64,000 nucleotides of DNA from Ereboglobus sp. Lineage in GTDB: Bacteria; Verrucomicrobiota; Verrucomicrobiia; Opitutales; Opitutaceae. Numbering within the stretch: position 1 is the stretch's first letter; the number at the start of each line of letters is the position of its first letter. A model generated the notes under the pieces. The model was not told the DNA's origin. It saw only the letters and a program-made list of their open reading frames with translations, and made no database searches. Positions 1-8,347 of the stretch are shown here, in pieces. The position numbers were made by a program, and so were the translations under genes. The stretch lies in NCBI GenBank assembly GCA_029974595.1, contig JARKRC010000063.1, positions 313,408 through 377,407 on the forward strand. Direction: 5' to 3'.

Positions 1-1398
1 ACGCTTGAGCCGCTGCTCATGATTCCGATGGGTTTGGGCATGGTCGCCGTGAACGCCGGCATCCTCTTCATGCCCGCCGCGATGTCCAATACCATTGTCA
101 CCGGCTCGATCGATACGCCCGTGCAGCACTACATGGCGGAAATCGATGGCGCCGAGGCCCGCTATAACGCCGAGATCGCTCGAATAGAGTCGGTTGTGCG
201 TTCGGCTGATATCAAGGCAGCCGAGACCAATTACGCGCTCAAGCAGCGCCAGGCGGCCAGGGAGCAGGCGATGCTGAAATATCTCGCTGACAAAGGTGCC
301 AAGGCCGGCTCTCCCGAGGGCATCAGGCACCGCCAGGAATTGGAAACGACAATCGCGCGTTATCAGGCCGACTTGAAGAAATCCAATGACAGCGCGATGC
401 CCGGCACGCTGTTTCTCGCCCCGCTCGTGCAGCAACCGGACCAGTTAATGGACATCATCCAGATCAATTTCCTCCAGCCGATCTACACCTTCGCGTTCGG
501 CAACAGCCTGATCGCGTGTCTTGTGTTCATGGGCATCGGCGTGCTCCTCGACGTGGGCTTTTTGCTGGCCCGTCCCTTCCTGAGCATGTTTCTCGCGCTC
601 ACGGCCGAGCTCGGCACGATTGCGGTGTTCCCGATTGGAGTCGCGCTCGGCCTGACCAATGGCGAGGCGGCCTCGATCGCGCTCGTTGGCGGCGCGGACG
701 GCCCGATGGTGTTGTTCGGCTCGCTCATGATGGCGAAGCACCTGTTTGTGCCGATCACGGTTGTCGCGTATCTCTATCTCGGGCTCGCCTACGGTGGTTA
801 TCCTTACCTGATAAGACTCCTCGTTCCCCAAAAACTGCGCGCGATCAAGCTCCCGCCGCGTCCGATCGTGAAAATCACCGCCGGCGAAAAACTCGCCTTT
901 GCCGTCGTCGGCTGCGCGGTGCTCTGCCTGCTGTTCCCGTCCGCGGCGCCCCTGTTCCTGTCGCTCTTCCTCGGCATTGCCGTGCGCGAATCCGGCTTGA
1001 AGGTGTTTTCGACGCTTATCGAAAACGTGTTCCTTTACGGCGCGACGCTGTTCCTCGGGCTCCTCCTCGGCGTCCTTTGCGAAGCCTCGACCATCCTCAA
1101 TCCGAAGGTCGTGCTCCTTCTGGTGCTCGGCATTCTGGCGCTGCTCCTTTCCGGGGTCGGCGGCATCATTGGCGGTTACATCGCCTATCTGGTGAGCGGA
1201 CGCAAAATCAATCCGGTCATCGGAATCGCGGCGGTCAGCTGCGTGCCCACGACCGCGAAAGTCGCGCAAAAGGAAGTGTCCGCCGTCAACCCGAACTCGA
1301 TCATTCTTCCCGAGGCGCTCGGCGCGAACATCTCCGGCGTGATCACGACCGCGATCATCACCGGCATCTATGTCGCGCTCGTGCCCATCATGCATTGA
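1..1398 (+). CDS. Sodium-translocating decarboxylase beta subunit (OadB/GcdB/MmdB family), 5'-truncated by window edge
   Basis: This is the integral-membrane subunit that couples decarboxylation of a biotin-bound carboxyl group to Na+ export. The reading frame is open from base 1 (T-L-E-P-L-L before the first Met at 19), matching the family's EPLL-P-GFG segment, so the true start lies upstream. Family landmarks are the GGADGP motif near nt 690-710, carrying the conserved Asp, and the C-terminal VSCVPTTAKVAQKE...ALGANISG segment near nt 1230-1340, which corresponds to the family's VSAVP...ARVVQK...GPN-AGV. The rest is strongly hydrophobic. The oddity is a charged, coiled-coil-like stretch at about nt 120-395, inserted between the first conserved segment and the next membrane part. 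Which substrate (oxaloacetate, glutaconyl-CoA or methylmalonyl-CoA) cannot be told without the alpha subunit, which is outside the window. Confidence 0.9.
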   Translation, partial: TLEPLLMIPMGLGMVAVNAGILFMPAAMSNTIVTGSIDTPVQHYMAEIDGAEARYNAEIARIESVVRSADIKAAETNYALKQRQAAREQAMLKYLADKGAKAGSPEGIRHRQELETTIARYQADLKKSNDSAMPGTLFLAPLVQQPDQLMDIIQINFLQPIYTFAFGNSLIACLVFMGIGVLLDVGFLLARPFLSMFLALTAELGTIAVFPIGVALGLTNGEAASIALVGGADGPMVLFGSLMMAKHLFVPITVVAYLYLGLAYGGYPYLIRLLVPQKLRAIKLPPRPIVKITAGEKLAFAVVGCAVLCLLFPSAAPLFLSLFLGIAVRESGLKVFSTLIENVFLYGATLFLGLLLGVLCEASTILNPKVVLLLVLGILALLLSGVGGIIGGYIAYLVSGRKINPVIGIAAVSCVPTTAKVAQKEVSAVNPNSIILPEALGANISGVITTAIITGIYVALVPIMH

Positions 1399-1418
1399 GC
1401 CTGTGGGGTGTTAAATCA

Positions 1419-1628
1419 ATGACGCAGCGCACCAAAACAGCGCTCTATTGGGGCATCGGAATCGCCACGGCCTTTGGCGGCGTGGCGATTGCCCGGTGGG
1501 TGGCGCCGCATTACGAGGGAAAAACGGCGGCGTATCTGGCGGCGGGCGGCCAGCTCCTCGCCCTCATGGGCCTTGTCGTGATCGCCTTCGGCGTGCGCCA
1601 GCGCGTGTGGAGAAAACCCGGGAGATGA
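1419..1628 (+). CDS. Small two-helix membrane protein
   Basis: A 69-aa protein begins 20 nt after the stop of the decarboxylase beta subunit, at ATG 1419, with a GGGGTG purine run about 10 nt upstream. Two hydrophobic segments are visible: about residues 8-27 (ALYWGIGIATAFGGVAIARW) and residues 40-60 (AGGQLLALMGLVVIAFGV). It ends in a basic tail (RQRVWRKPGR), predicted cytoplasmic. Its position suggests co-transcription with the decarboxylase pump and perhaps an accessory or assembly role, but this is inference from context only. No family is recognised. The frame stays open upstream as an antiparallel-frame shadow inside the pump gene; only the part from 1419 is proposed as coding. Confidence 0.5.
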   Translation: MTQRTKTALYWGIGIATAFGGVAIARWVAPHYEGKTAAYLAAGGQLLALMGLVVIAFGVRQRVWRKPGR

Positions 1629-1633
1629 AAAGA

Positions 1634-1809
1634 ATTGATTCACAGCAAAGGCGCGAAGAGCGCAAAGAATAAGAAAAGTAGGAATTAGAAAGAGGATTTC
1701 GTTTTCTCTGCTCCCGACCTCTGTCTTCTGGATTCTGATCTCCATCTTTTCCGTCCTTTGCGCCCTTTGCGTCTTCGCTGTGAAAAATTTCGGCCTCCGT
1801 GGTGAATAA
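1634..1809. repeat. Intergenic inverted repeat of the CACAAAGGCACGAAGGGC family
   Basis: Arm 1 (about 1634-1672) reads TTCACAGCAAAGGCGCGAAG then AGCGCAAAGAA. Arm 2 (about 1750-1795) is its inverse, CCTTTGCGCCCTTTGCGTC then TTCGCTGTGAA. The middle carries CCCGACCTCTGTCTTCTGG, also seen in inverted and direct forms at 34620-34700. The same two-armed layout recurs at 12350-12535, 32391-34735 (split by an insertion) and 63803-63872. It is a noncoding repeat family. Confidence 0.7.
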
Positions 1810-1821
1810 TAAACCCCGCGA

Positions 1822-2604
1822 TTACGGCATTTGTCCGAGTTTCGAGTAATCCAGCACCGTGTGGCTGATATAACCGGCTGCGAGCGCGGCGCGATCGGTG
1901 AGCGGGCTGTCCGGCGGATCGACCTCCTTGCCAAAGGTGAACACGAAACGATGCATGCCGTCGTCCGATTGCGGACCGAAGATGGCCGGCACGACCACGC
2001 GCGCAGGCACCGTGCGCCGCACTTCGCTTTCGGGGCGGCAGGGGTAGGGGAAGTTCAGGTTGTGCACGATGAAGCTGTGCCGCGGCGTCGCGCGCACCAG
2101 TTCGGGAATCATCCGCGCGGCGCGGGCTGACGAATGCGCCAGTGTTGTCTCCACTTCGGACACATGGGGCGCATCCAGCTCCTTGATTCTTTCAAAAATC
2201 TCGAACGTCAAATCCTGCGAAAGCGCGATCGCGGGCAGCCCGTGCAGCGCGCCCTCCCACGCCCCGCCGATGGTGCCGCTCGCAGGAATGAAGCCCAGCG
2301 ACGCATTCATGCCGACGTTAAAGCCGCTCAGCACCGCATCGGGATATTCCGGCAGGATGTGCGCCAGCGCGATGTTCACGCAATCGCTTGGCGTGCCGGT
2401 GACCGTCCACGTCGGGCACTTGAAACCGCGATCCGCCGTCTCGACGGTGACGGGCCGGTGCCGCGATTTCGACGCGCCGATCCAGCTCTGCTCGGTTTTC
2501 GGGGCGACAACCCAAAGCTCATGTCCCGCGTCGCGCAGCGCATGCACGAGCACATGGAGAAAATTGCAATCGAGGCTGTCGTCATTGGTGATCAGAAAAC
2601 GCAT
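1822..2604 (-). CDS. surE: 5'/3'-nucleotidase SurE
   Basis: SurE is a metal-dependent nucleoside monophosphate phosphatase (stationary-phase survival protein). The protein opens with MRFLITNDDS, whose paired Asp residues bind the metal in this family. It continues with GTPSDCV and then SGFNVGMN...SGTIGGAWEG, the family's SGIN-G-N...SGTVGAA-EG block. At 260 aa the length is normal. The start was set at ATG 2604 because an AGGGGG ribosome-binding site sits 4-5 nt upstream and the conserved N-terminus begins there; the frame stays open 24 codons further up but that extension is not family-like. The usual Gly after the double Asp is Ser here (DDSLD). It is divergent from murI, with repeat sequence between them. 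Confidence 0.93.
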   Translation of the reverse strand: MRFLITNDDSLDCNFLHVLVHALRDAGHELWVVAPKTEQSWIGASKSRHRPVTVETADRGFKCPTWTVTGTPSDCVNIALAHILPEYPDAVLSGFNVGMNASLGFIPASGTIGGAWEGALHGLPAIALSQDLTFEIFERIKELDAPHVSEVETTLAHSSARAARMIPELVRATPRHSFIVHNLNFPYPCRPESEVRRTVPARVVVPAIFGPQSDDGMHRFVFTFGKEVDPPDSPLTDRAALAAGYISHTVLDYSKLGQMP

Positions 2605-2659
2605 GCCCCCTAAAAACGCCCATAATCCCACCCGCAACAAGATGAAACTCATTTTTCCG

Positions 2660-2745
2660 CGTCCTATCTGTCCCATGCGTCCTATTCGTCCTATGCACCG
2701 CGCGCTTTTTCATTGAACCCGCCGCATCCTGTTCATCCTGTCTCC
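2660..2745. repeat. CCTGTTCATCCTGTC-type degenerate short repeats between surE and murI
   Basis: The divergent surE-murI intergenic region is made of degenerate direct repeats: GTCCTATCTGTCCCATGCG, TCCTATTCGTCCTATGCAC and, just before the murI ATG, GCATCCTGTTCATCCTGTC. The same words occur at 48873-48900 and, as a clear hairpin, at 9330-9384. No separate promoter is distinguishable inside it. Confidence 0.55.
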
Positions 2746-2747
2746 AC

Positions 2748-3395
2748 ATGAAATTGGGCGTATTTGACAGCGGTATCGGCGGCGAGGCCGTGGCCGATGC
2801 GTTGCGGAAGACATTTCCCGATGCGGAAATCGTCACCGTCAACGACCGCGCCAACGTGCCCTACGGCGGCAAGTCTCCCGCGCTGGTGCTCCGCCTGACC
2901 GACGCCGCCATCCAGCCGCTCCTCTCGGGCAAATGCGATGTCATCATCCTCGCCTGCAACACCGCGACCGCCCTCGCCATCGACGCGCTCCGCCAAAAAT
3001 ACCCCGCGCAAAAATTCATCGGCATCGAGCCGATGGTGAAGACCGCCGCCGCGCTTACGAAGCGCAGCGTCATCGCCGTCTGCGCGACCAAGGCGACGCT
3101 CGCCAGCGACCGCTACAAACGCCTCGTGCGCGATCACGGTGCCGCGCTGCGCATCATCGAGCCGGATTGCTCCGAATGGGCCTCGCTCATCGAAAACAAC
3201 CTCATGAACCGCTCGCACATCGAGCGCGCGATCAACACCGTTTGCGAGGACGGCGCCGACGTGATCGTCCTCGGCTGCACGCATTATCACTGGATCAAGG
3301 AACTCATCACCATGCTTGCCGCCGGACGCGCAAAAGTCATCGAGCCTTCCGAGGCGATTGGCCGCCGCGTGAAGGCGCTGCTCTCGGACGCTTGA
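2748..3395 (+). CDS. murI: Glutamate racemase (Asp/Glu racemase family)
   Basis: This enzyme interconverts L- and D-glutamate without a cofactor to supply D-Glu for peptidoglycan. Visible family motifs are FDSGIGG (Asp7, Ser8), PYGGKS, the first catalytic cysteine in ACNTATA (Cys70), and the second in LGCTHY (Cys177, His179). At 215 aa it is shorter than the usual 255-280 aa; the region between the cysteines and the C-terminus is compact, so it could also be a divergent aspartate/glutamate racemase. ATG 2748 directly precedes the conserved MKLGVFDSG start, and no good ribosome-binding site is seen. It converges on the Gfo/Idh gene ending at 3632, across a 236-bp gap with a long palindrome. 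Confidence 0.88.
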   Translation: MKLGVFDSGIGGEAVADALRKTFPDAEIVTVNDRANVPYGGKSPALVLRLTDAAIQPLLSGKCDVIILACNTATALAIDALRQKYPAQKFIGIEPMVKTAAALTKRSVIAVCATKATLASDRYKRLVRDHGAALRIIEPDCSEWASLIENNLMNRSHIERAINTVCEDGADVIVLGCTHYHWIKELITMLAAGRAKVIEPSEAIGRRVKALLSDA

Positions 3396-3541
3396 GCCGG
3401 CCCCCTTTGCAAGGGCGGCAAACCCTGGCTCCTCCCCATGGGCATTCCCGGAATTCTTCTTGGGGCGCGATCGAACAGCAGGGCGCGGTGAGCGCGGAAA
3501 ACGAAAAAGGGGAGGATGCAAGACCGTTGAAGCCTCGAGCG

Positions 3542-3570
3542 GAGTTTGTAACGTATTACGTTACAAACTC
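3542..3570. repeat. Perfect 29-bp palindrome in convergent intergenic region
   Basis: The arms GAGTTTGTAACGTA and TACGTTACAAACTC are exact inverse complements, 14 bp each, around a single central T at 3556. It lies between the convergent 3' ends of murI (3395) and the Gfo/Idh gene (3632). It is not GC-rich and has no T-tract, so it does not look like a standard intrinsic terminator. It has the shape of a dimeric protein-binding site or a repeat element. Confidence 0.8.
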
Positions 3571-3631
3571 GCATTGCGCCGGGATGGAGAGCGCTTCACC
3601 CCTTGCTGTTCAAAATGGATTTTTTCCGGTG

Positions 3632-4978
3632 TCAGACCTTCGGCGCCCAGCCGGGCTCGTAGTCGCGCGTCCAGAAACGCTGGGCCGCCGGGTTGCCGAG
3701 GATGCGGCCGGTCGCGGGGTCGGTGTCGAGCGTCGCGCCGGTGCGGAGCGATATGTTGGCGAGCTGCATGAGCAGCGTGCACTGGTGGCCGTCCTCCACG
3801 CTCACATTCAGCGCGGCGCCGTCGCGGATACCGTCGAGGAAGTTGAGGATGTGGATCGCGTCCAGTTTTTGCGCGGGGCTCATCGTGTTGTTCGGGTCGA
3901 TGCTGTTGTCGGGTTTCACCTGCTTTATCAATTTTCCCTTCGTGTCATAGATTTTGTAATCATTGCCGCCCGAGATGTAGAGGCTGCCGCCGTCGCCTTG
4001 GAAAAGGACGCCGACGGAGCTGCCCTCGATGGGCTTCGGGTTGCAACTGTGGCCTTCCCACGTGAGCGTGGCGCGGTCGCCGAAGTTGAACGTGGCGACC
4101 TGCGTGTCCGGCGTTTCCCAGTCGTCCTGATAATAATAACGCCCGCCGAGCGAGCTCACCTTCGTCGGGTATTTCAGGTTCATGCCCCAGCAGAGGAGGT
4201 CGATCATGTGCGTGCCGTTGTTGAGCGATTCGGCGGTGCCCCAGTTCCAGAACCAGTGCCAGTTGTAATGCACGATGTTGTCGCGGTAGGGAACGCGCGG
4301 CGCGGGGCCCTGCCACAAATCCCAGTCGAGCGTCGCGGGCGGCGTCACGGTTTTGCCCCTGCCGATGGAGGTGCGTTTGTTCGCATACCAGCCCTTGCCG
4401 AAATGCACCTTGCCGATGCCGCCGGACTGGACGTGGCGGATCGCCTCGACGACATTGGGCCACGAGCGGCGCTGCGTGCCGACCTGCACGACCTTGCCGT
4501 ATTTTTTCGCGGCTTCGATGAGCATTTCGCCCTCGCGCGGATTGTGGCTGACGGGCTTTTCGAGATAAACGTGCTTGCCCGCCTGGAGCGCGAGGAGCGC
4601 GGCGGGCGTGTGCCAGTGGTCGGGCGTCGCGATCACGAGGGCATCGATGTCCTTGTCGTCGAGCGCGCGCCGGAAATCGCGTTGCGTGGCGGGCGCCTTG
4701 TCCGTCCGCGTGCCGAGGGCTTTCAGGCATTTCTCGATGGCGCGCTCGTCAACGTCGCAGATGCACGCCACCTCGCAGCCGGGCTGGTTTGCGAAGTTGC
4801 TCGCGAGGGCCAGGCCGCGCGCGTTCACGCCGGCGACGGCGACGCGCACGCGCCGGTTTGCGCCCGCGATCTGCGCGTGGCTCGTCGCGGGAAAATGCGG
4901 AAGCACACCGCCGAGCGTGAGCGCGGCGGCGCCGAGGGAGGTGGTTTTGATGAAGTCTCTGCGTGTTGTTGTGTTCAT
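3632..4978 (-). CDS. Tat-exported Gfo/Idh/MocA family oxidoreductase (first of three)
   Basis: This is a 448-aa NAD(P)-dependent sugar or polyol dehydrogenase-like protein. The N-terminus TTRRDFIKTTSLGAAALTLGG is a clear twin-arginine signal. It is followed by a Rossmann segment (RRVRVAVAGVNARG), then VIATPDHWH and YLEKPVSHNPREGE, which carry the EKP lysine typical of the family; GTQRRSWPNVVEAIRHV follows. The start is ATG 4978, because the Tat motif follows immediately; 108 further upstream codons are open but unlike the family. It lies last in a minus-strand cluster behind another Gfo/Idh gene (41-nt gap), an MFS permease and nagBA. Periplasmic oxidation or demodification of an amino-sugar-containing glycan is a reasonable inference; the substrate is unknown. 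Confidence 0.9.
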   Translation of the reverse strand: MNTTTRRDFIKTTSLGAAALTLGGVLPHFPATSHAQIAGANRRVRVAVAGVNARGLALASNFANQPGCEVACICDVDERAIEKCLKALGTRTDKAPATQRDFRRALDDKDIDALVIATPDHWHTPAALLALQAGKHVYLEKPVSHNPREGEMLIEAAKKYGKVVQVGTQRRSWPNVVEAIRHVQSGGIGKVHFGKGWYANKRTSIGRGKTVTPPATLDWDLWQGPAPRVPYRDNIVHYNWHWFWNWGTAESLNNGTHMIDLLCWGMNLKYPTKVSSLGGRYYYQDDWETPDTQVATFNFGDRATLTWEGHSCNPKPIEGSSVGVLFQGDGGSLYISGGNDYKIYDTKGKLIKQVKPDNSIDPNNTMSPAQKLDAIHILNFLDGIRDGAALNVSVEDGHQCTLLMQLANISLRTGATLDTDPATGRILGNPAAQRFWTRDYEPGWAPKV

Positions 4979-5019
4979 GGTAATGTGATGGGATCGGTTG
5001 TATAAAATCATGCGGCGTT

Positions 5020-6225
5020 TCAGGGCGTCAGTCGGCGGGCGGACGCTTGCGCGGCGAGGCACAGTTCGGCGGCCTTGAAGGCGCGCGCCTGCGTCATGGC
5101 GTTTTCGGTGCGGTTGAGGCAGTCGAGGATGAGTTGTCCGAAAAACGGGAAGCCGGTCCGTCCGGTGACGTTGAGGTGGCGCTCGCCTTTTTCGTCCACG
5201 ATATAGACGTGGTTTCCGGTGCGCTCGCGGGCGACGTCGATGTAGCTGCGCAGTTCGATGGTGCCCTTTGTGCCGAGGAGAAAAACGCGCCCGTCGCCCC
5301 ACGCGCCGAGGCCGGCGGGCGTGAGCCAGTCAACGCGCGTGTAGAGGCTCGCGCCATTGGGCGCGACGGCGAGCGCCTCGCCGAAATCCTCCAGTTCGGG
5401 ATGCGCGGGGTTGTTGAAATTGGCGACGGCGGACGCGGTCACGGTGGCGTCGTCCGAGCCGGTGAAGGCGAGGAATTGCTCGAACTGGTGGCTGCCGATG
5501 TCGCAGAGGATGCCGCCGTATTTTTCGCGCTTGAAAAACCACGCCGGGCGCGCGCCCGCGTTGAGGCGGTGCGGCGCGAGGCAGATGACCTGGAGCACGC
5601 GCCCGATGGCGCCCTCGCGCACGAGGCCGGTCGCGAACACGCCCGCCTCGCTGTGGATGCGCCCGCTGTAATACACCATGTATTTGCGGCCCGTGCGCGC
5701 GGCGGTTTCGCGCGCCTGCGCGAGTTGCGCGAGCGTGGTGAAGGGCGGCTTGTCGGTGAAATAATCCTTGCCCGCCTCCATCGCGCGGCAGCCGAGCGGG
5801 CCGCGCTCGCAGGGCACGGCGGCGGTGGTGACGAGGCGCACCTCGGGGTCGGCGAGAATCTCGTCGTAGGAACGCGCGATTTTCACCTGCGGATGCGCCT
5901 TGATGAACGCGGCGCGTTTTTTCGCGTCGGGCTCGTAAACCCACTTGAGCGTCGCGCCCGCGGCGATGAGCGCCTTGCACTGCGCGTAAATGTGGCCGTG
6001 GTCGAGATGCGCGGCGGCGATGACGAACCCGCCCGGCTGCACGACGGGTTTTTCGGCGGCCTGCTCGGGCGCGTATTGCATGCCGTCGGGCGCGGAGGCG
6101 GGCGCGGCGCGCAGGAGGTTTTTCGACAAAACCCCGGCGGCAAGAAGGCCCGCGCCGGTCGCGAGAAAACCGCGCCGGTCGAGGGATGCGGGGAAGGCCG
6201 GTCGGGTGCGTGTGGGCGTGGGCAT
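5020..6225 (-). CDS. Tat-exported Gfo/Idh/MocA family oxidoreductase (second of three)
   Basis: A 401-aa oxidoreductase whose N-terminus carries a twin-arginine signal (SLDRRGFLATGAGLLAAGVL). The Rossmann part is less canonical (GGFVIAAAHLDHGHIYAQCKALIAAGATLKWVYEPD). The family Lys is in YFTDKPPFTTLAQ, and the C-terminal domain has GGILCDIGSHQFEQFLAFTG, similar to the GG-L-D-G-H segment of Gfo/Idh/MocA proteins. The gene starts 9 nt after the MFS permease stop, so the two are almost certainly co-transcribed and probably co-translated. The pair of exported oxidoreductases with a permease and Nag enzymes points to stepwise processing of a modified amino sugar; substrate and cofactor specificity cannot be read from the sequence. 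Confidence 0.88.
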   Translation of the reverse strand: MPTPTRTRPAFPASLDRRGFLATGAGLLAAGVLSKNLLRAAPASAPDGMQYAPEQAAEKPVVQPGGFVIAAAHLDHGHIYAQCKALIAAGATLKWVYEPDAKKRAAFIKAHPQVKIARSYDEILADPEVRLVTTAAVPCERGPLGCRAMEAGKDYFTDKPPFTTLAQLAQARETAARTGRKYMVYYSGRIHSEAGVFATGLVREGAIGRVLQVICLAPHRLNAGARPAWFFKREKYGGILCDIGSHQFEQFLAFTGSDDATVTASAVANFNNPAHPELEDFGEALAVAPNGASLYTRVDWLTPAGLGAWGDGRVFLLGTKGTIELRSYIDVARERTGNHVYIVDEKGERHLNVTGRTGFPFFGQLILDCLNRTENAMTQARAFKAAELCLAAQASARRLTP

Positions 6226-6234
6226 GGCGGTTGT

Positions 6235-7503
6235 TCAGAGTTTCACTTCGCGGACTTCGCCGAGGCGGCGGACGAGCAGGCAGACAAGGAGAAAAGCCAG
6301 CGGATAGACGATCGCGCCGGTCGTGAACACGATCGCGAAGGGCGATGTTGTCTCGGTGATGCGCCCGATGGCGAGCTGCGAGATCACGCCCATGACGCCG
6401 CCCATCATGCCGCCGAGGCCGGACACGGTGCCGACGACGTGCCTCGGAAAAACCTCCGCGGGCAGCGTGATGTTTGCCCATGCCGCATGGCTGAACATCG
6501 CCACGCAGAGCAGCGTCACGGCGAGCGCCGGGCCGGGCGTTTTTGTGACGAGCAGGAAGCTCAGCAGAATCAGCGCGGTGGCGGCCGCCATGACCATTTT
6601 GCGCGAGCGGTTGAGATTCCAGCCAAGCCCGCCGATGAGCCAGCGGGGAATCGCGCCGCCGGCGATGTTGCCGAGCGCGAGCGCGGCGAACGGGATGCTG
6701 CTGTAAATGCCGAGTTGCTTGAGGCTGAATCCGTGCACGTCCTGCAAATACTTTGGCACCCAGAATGCGATGAAGTAGGAGATCGGATCGGTGAGCATCC
6801 GCGCCGCGATGCAGCCCCAGGTTTCCTTCATCTTGAGCAGATTGATGAGCGGGATCTTTTTCATTCCCTCGCTTTCCTGTGCCGTGCGCCCGCTTTCGAT
6901 TACGGCGATCTCCGCCTCCGTTATCATCGGATGCTTGCGCGGGGACTTGAAAAGCACGAGCCAGCAGACGAGCCACACCAGCCCGAGTCCGCCGGAGATG
7001 AGGAACGCCGCGCGCCAGCCCGCCGCGAGCGAAATGCCGACGATGACCGGCGCGGCGATGCACGCGCCGATCGCCGTGCCCGCGTTGAAAATGCCGATGG
7101 CCAGCGCGCGCTCCCGCATCGGGAACCATTCGGAGACGGCCTTCACGCCCGCCGGGAAATTCGCCGCCTCGGTCGCGCCGAGCAGGAAGCGGAAAACGGT
7201 GAACTGCATCGTCGTCCGCGCGAAGGCGTGCAACATGCTCGCGAGCGACCAGCCGCTGACGAACCACGCGAGCGCCTTGCGCGTGCCGAGCCGGTCAACC
7301 ACCCAGCCGCTCACCGCATACATGATCGTGTAGCTAAGGAGAAACGCCGACGTGATCCACGTATAATGCTTGTCGCTGATCTCGGGGATGTCCTGTTGTA
7401 TCGTGTTGAAAAGGATCGAGAGCGCCTGCCGGTCGAGGTAGTTGAGCCCGGCGGTCAGGCAGAGCAGTCCGGCGATATACCATCTGAGGCCGTGGAGTTT
7501 CAT
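6235..7503 (-). CDS. MFS permease, anion:cation symporter (hexuronate/sialate-like) family
   Basis: A 422-aa major facilitator with about 12 hydrophobic segments. The opening (LRWYIAGLLCLTAGLNYLDRQALSIL) and the loop GWVVDRLGTRKAL (MFS motif A region) match the ACS family, whose members carry hexuronates, sialate and other organic anions. It lies between nagB (40 nt upstream) and an exported Gfo/Idh enzyme (9 nt downstream), so an amino-sugar or sugar-acid substrate is likely. The start ATG 7503 fits family N-termini; a GTG at 7542 would add 13 basic residues but its AAGG is too close to serve as a binding site. The substrate is inferred from context only. Confidence 0.9.
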   Translation of the reverse strand: MKLHGLRWYIAGLLCLTAGLNYLDRQALSILFNTIQQDIPEISDKHYTWITSAFLLSYTIMYAVSGWVVDRLGTRKALAWFVSGWSLASMLHAFARTTMQFTVFRFLLGATEAANFPAGVKAVSEWFPMRERALAIGIFNAGTAIGACIAAPVIVGISLAAGWRAAFLISGGLGLVWLVCWLVLFKSPRKHPMITEAEIAVIESGRTAQESEGMKKIPLINLLKMKETWGCIAARMLTDPISYFIAFWVPKYLQDVHGFSLKQLGIYSSIPFAALALGNIAGGAIPRWLIGGLGWNLNRSRKMVMAAATALILLSFLLVTKTPGPALAVTLLCVAMFSHAAWANITLPAEVFPRHVVGTVSGLGGMMGGVMGVISQLAIGRITETTSPFAIVFTTGAIVYPLAFLLVCLLVRRLGEVREVKL

Positions 7504-7543
7504 TGAGGGAAAAACAGGTTTTTTGCGTGAAAGTTTGCGCACC

Positions 7544-8347
7544 TTATATCAACGCCGCCGCGTCGCGGTCGAGATACAGGGTCGCGTTCGGGTGGAGTCT
7601 GAGGATGGTCGCGGGGCAGGCCGTGGCGATGCGGTCGCGCAGCGCGGCGCGCACGGCCTTCGCCTTGAGCGGGCCGGGCACGTGCACGCTGAGCTGCCGC
7701 GCGTGGCGGAAGACCGGCACGGTGAGGCTGAGCGCGTATTGGGGCACGTCGGCAGGCGTCGGAAAACAACCGTCGTTGACCTGCTGGCGGCGGCAGGCGT
7801 CGTCGAGTTCGACGCGCTTGATGAGCGCGGCGTCCTCGAAGTCGGCGACGGGCGGATCGTTGAAGGCGATATGGCCGTTTTCGCCGATGCCCATGCAGAT
7901 GAAATCAATCGGCTGGGCCGCGAGCAGGCGCGTGTAGTCGGCGCAGGTTTTTTCCGTGTCGGCATCCTCGGCCTTGATCGGGTGAAACTTCCCGATCATC
8001 ACATGGCGGAGCAGGTGCTCGTGCAAATAATAGCGGAAACTCTGCGGGTGCGCGGCCTTCAGCCCCGCGTATTCGTCCATGTGAAACGCGGTGATTTTCG
8101 ACCAGTCGAAAGCCGTGTGGCCGTGCCGCGACGCGGCGACGAGCTCCGCGAGAAATTCGTTTTGCGAGGGCGCGCATCCGAAGATGACGCGCGCGCGGCC
8201 CTGCGCCTTGATGATGGCGCGGATGGCTGCGGCGGCGGCGCGTCCGGCGGCGCGTCCGAGCGCGGCGCGGTCGGGATGGATTTCGACGGCGAGGCGTCCG
8301 AAGGTTTCGTAGAGCGGCAGGCGCGTGGTGTCGGGGGGTTGTTTCAT
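7544..8347 (-). CDS. nagB: Glucosamine-6-phosphate deaminase
   Basis: NagB converts glucosamine-6-phosphate to fructose-6-phosphate and ammonia. The 267-aa protein has FHMDEYAGL (the active-site Asp region), the signature MGIGENGHIAFNDPP, and VPQYALSLTVP near the C-terminus. The ATG at 8347 overlaps the nagA stop codon by 4 bp (ATGA), which indicates translational coupling. With NagA upstream it forms the core of the amino-sugar catabolic cluster. The wider family also contains 6-phosphogluconolactonases, but the E-N-G-H-I-A-F-N-D-P signature favours a deaminase. Confidence 0.95.
   Translation of the reverse strand: MKQPPDTTRLPLYETFGRLAVEIHPDRAALGRAAGRAAAAAIRAIIKAQGRARVIFGCAPSQNEFLAELVAASRHGHTAFDWSKITAFHMDEYAGLKAAHPQSFRYYLHEHLLRHVMIGKFHPIKAEDADTEKTCADYTRLLAAQPIDFICMGIGENGHIAFNDPPVADFEDAALIKRVELDDACRRQQVNDGCFPTPADVPQYALSLTVPVFRHARQLSVHVPGPLKAKAVRAALRDRIATACPATILRLHPNATLYLDRDAAALI

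Noticed and set aside
3542..3570. Intrinsic terminator for murI or the Gfo/Idh gene
   Set aside because: The stem is AT-rich and no T-tract follows on either strand.
2933..5005. 690-residue plus-strand frame crossing murI and the first Gfo/Idh gene
   Set aside because: It overlaps two well-supported genes in other frames and strands and has low-complexity Arg/Ala-rich content.
5047..7506. 819-residue plus-strand frame opposite the second Gfo/Idh gene and MFS permease
   Set aside because: It is antisense to two genes with family motifs; no motif is visible in it.
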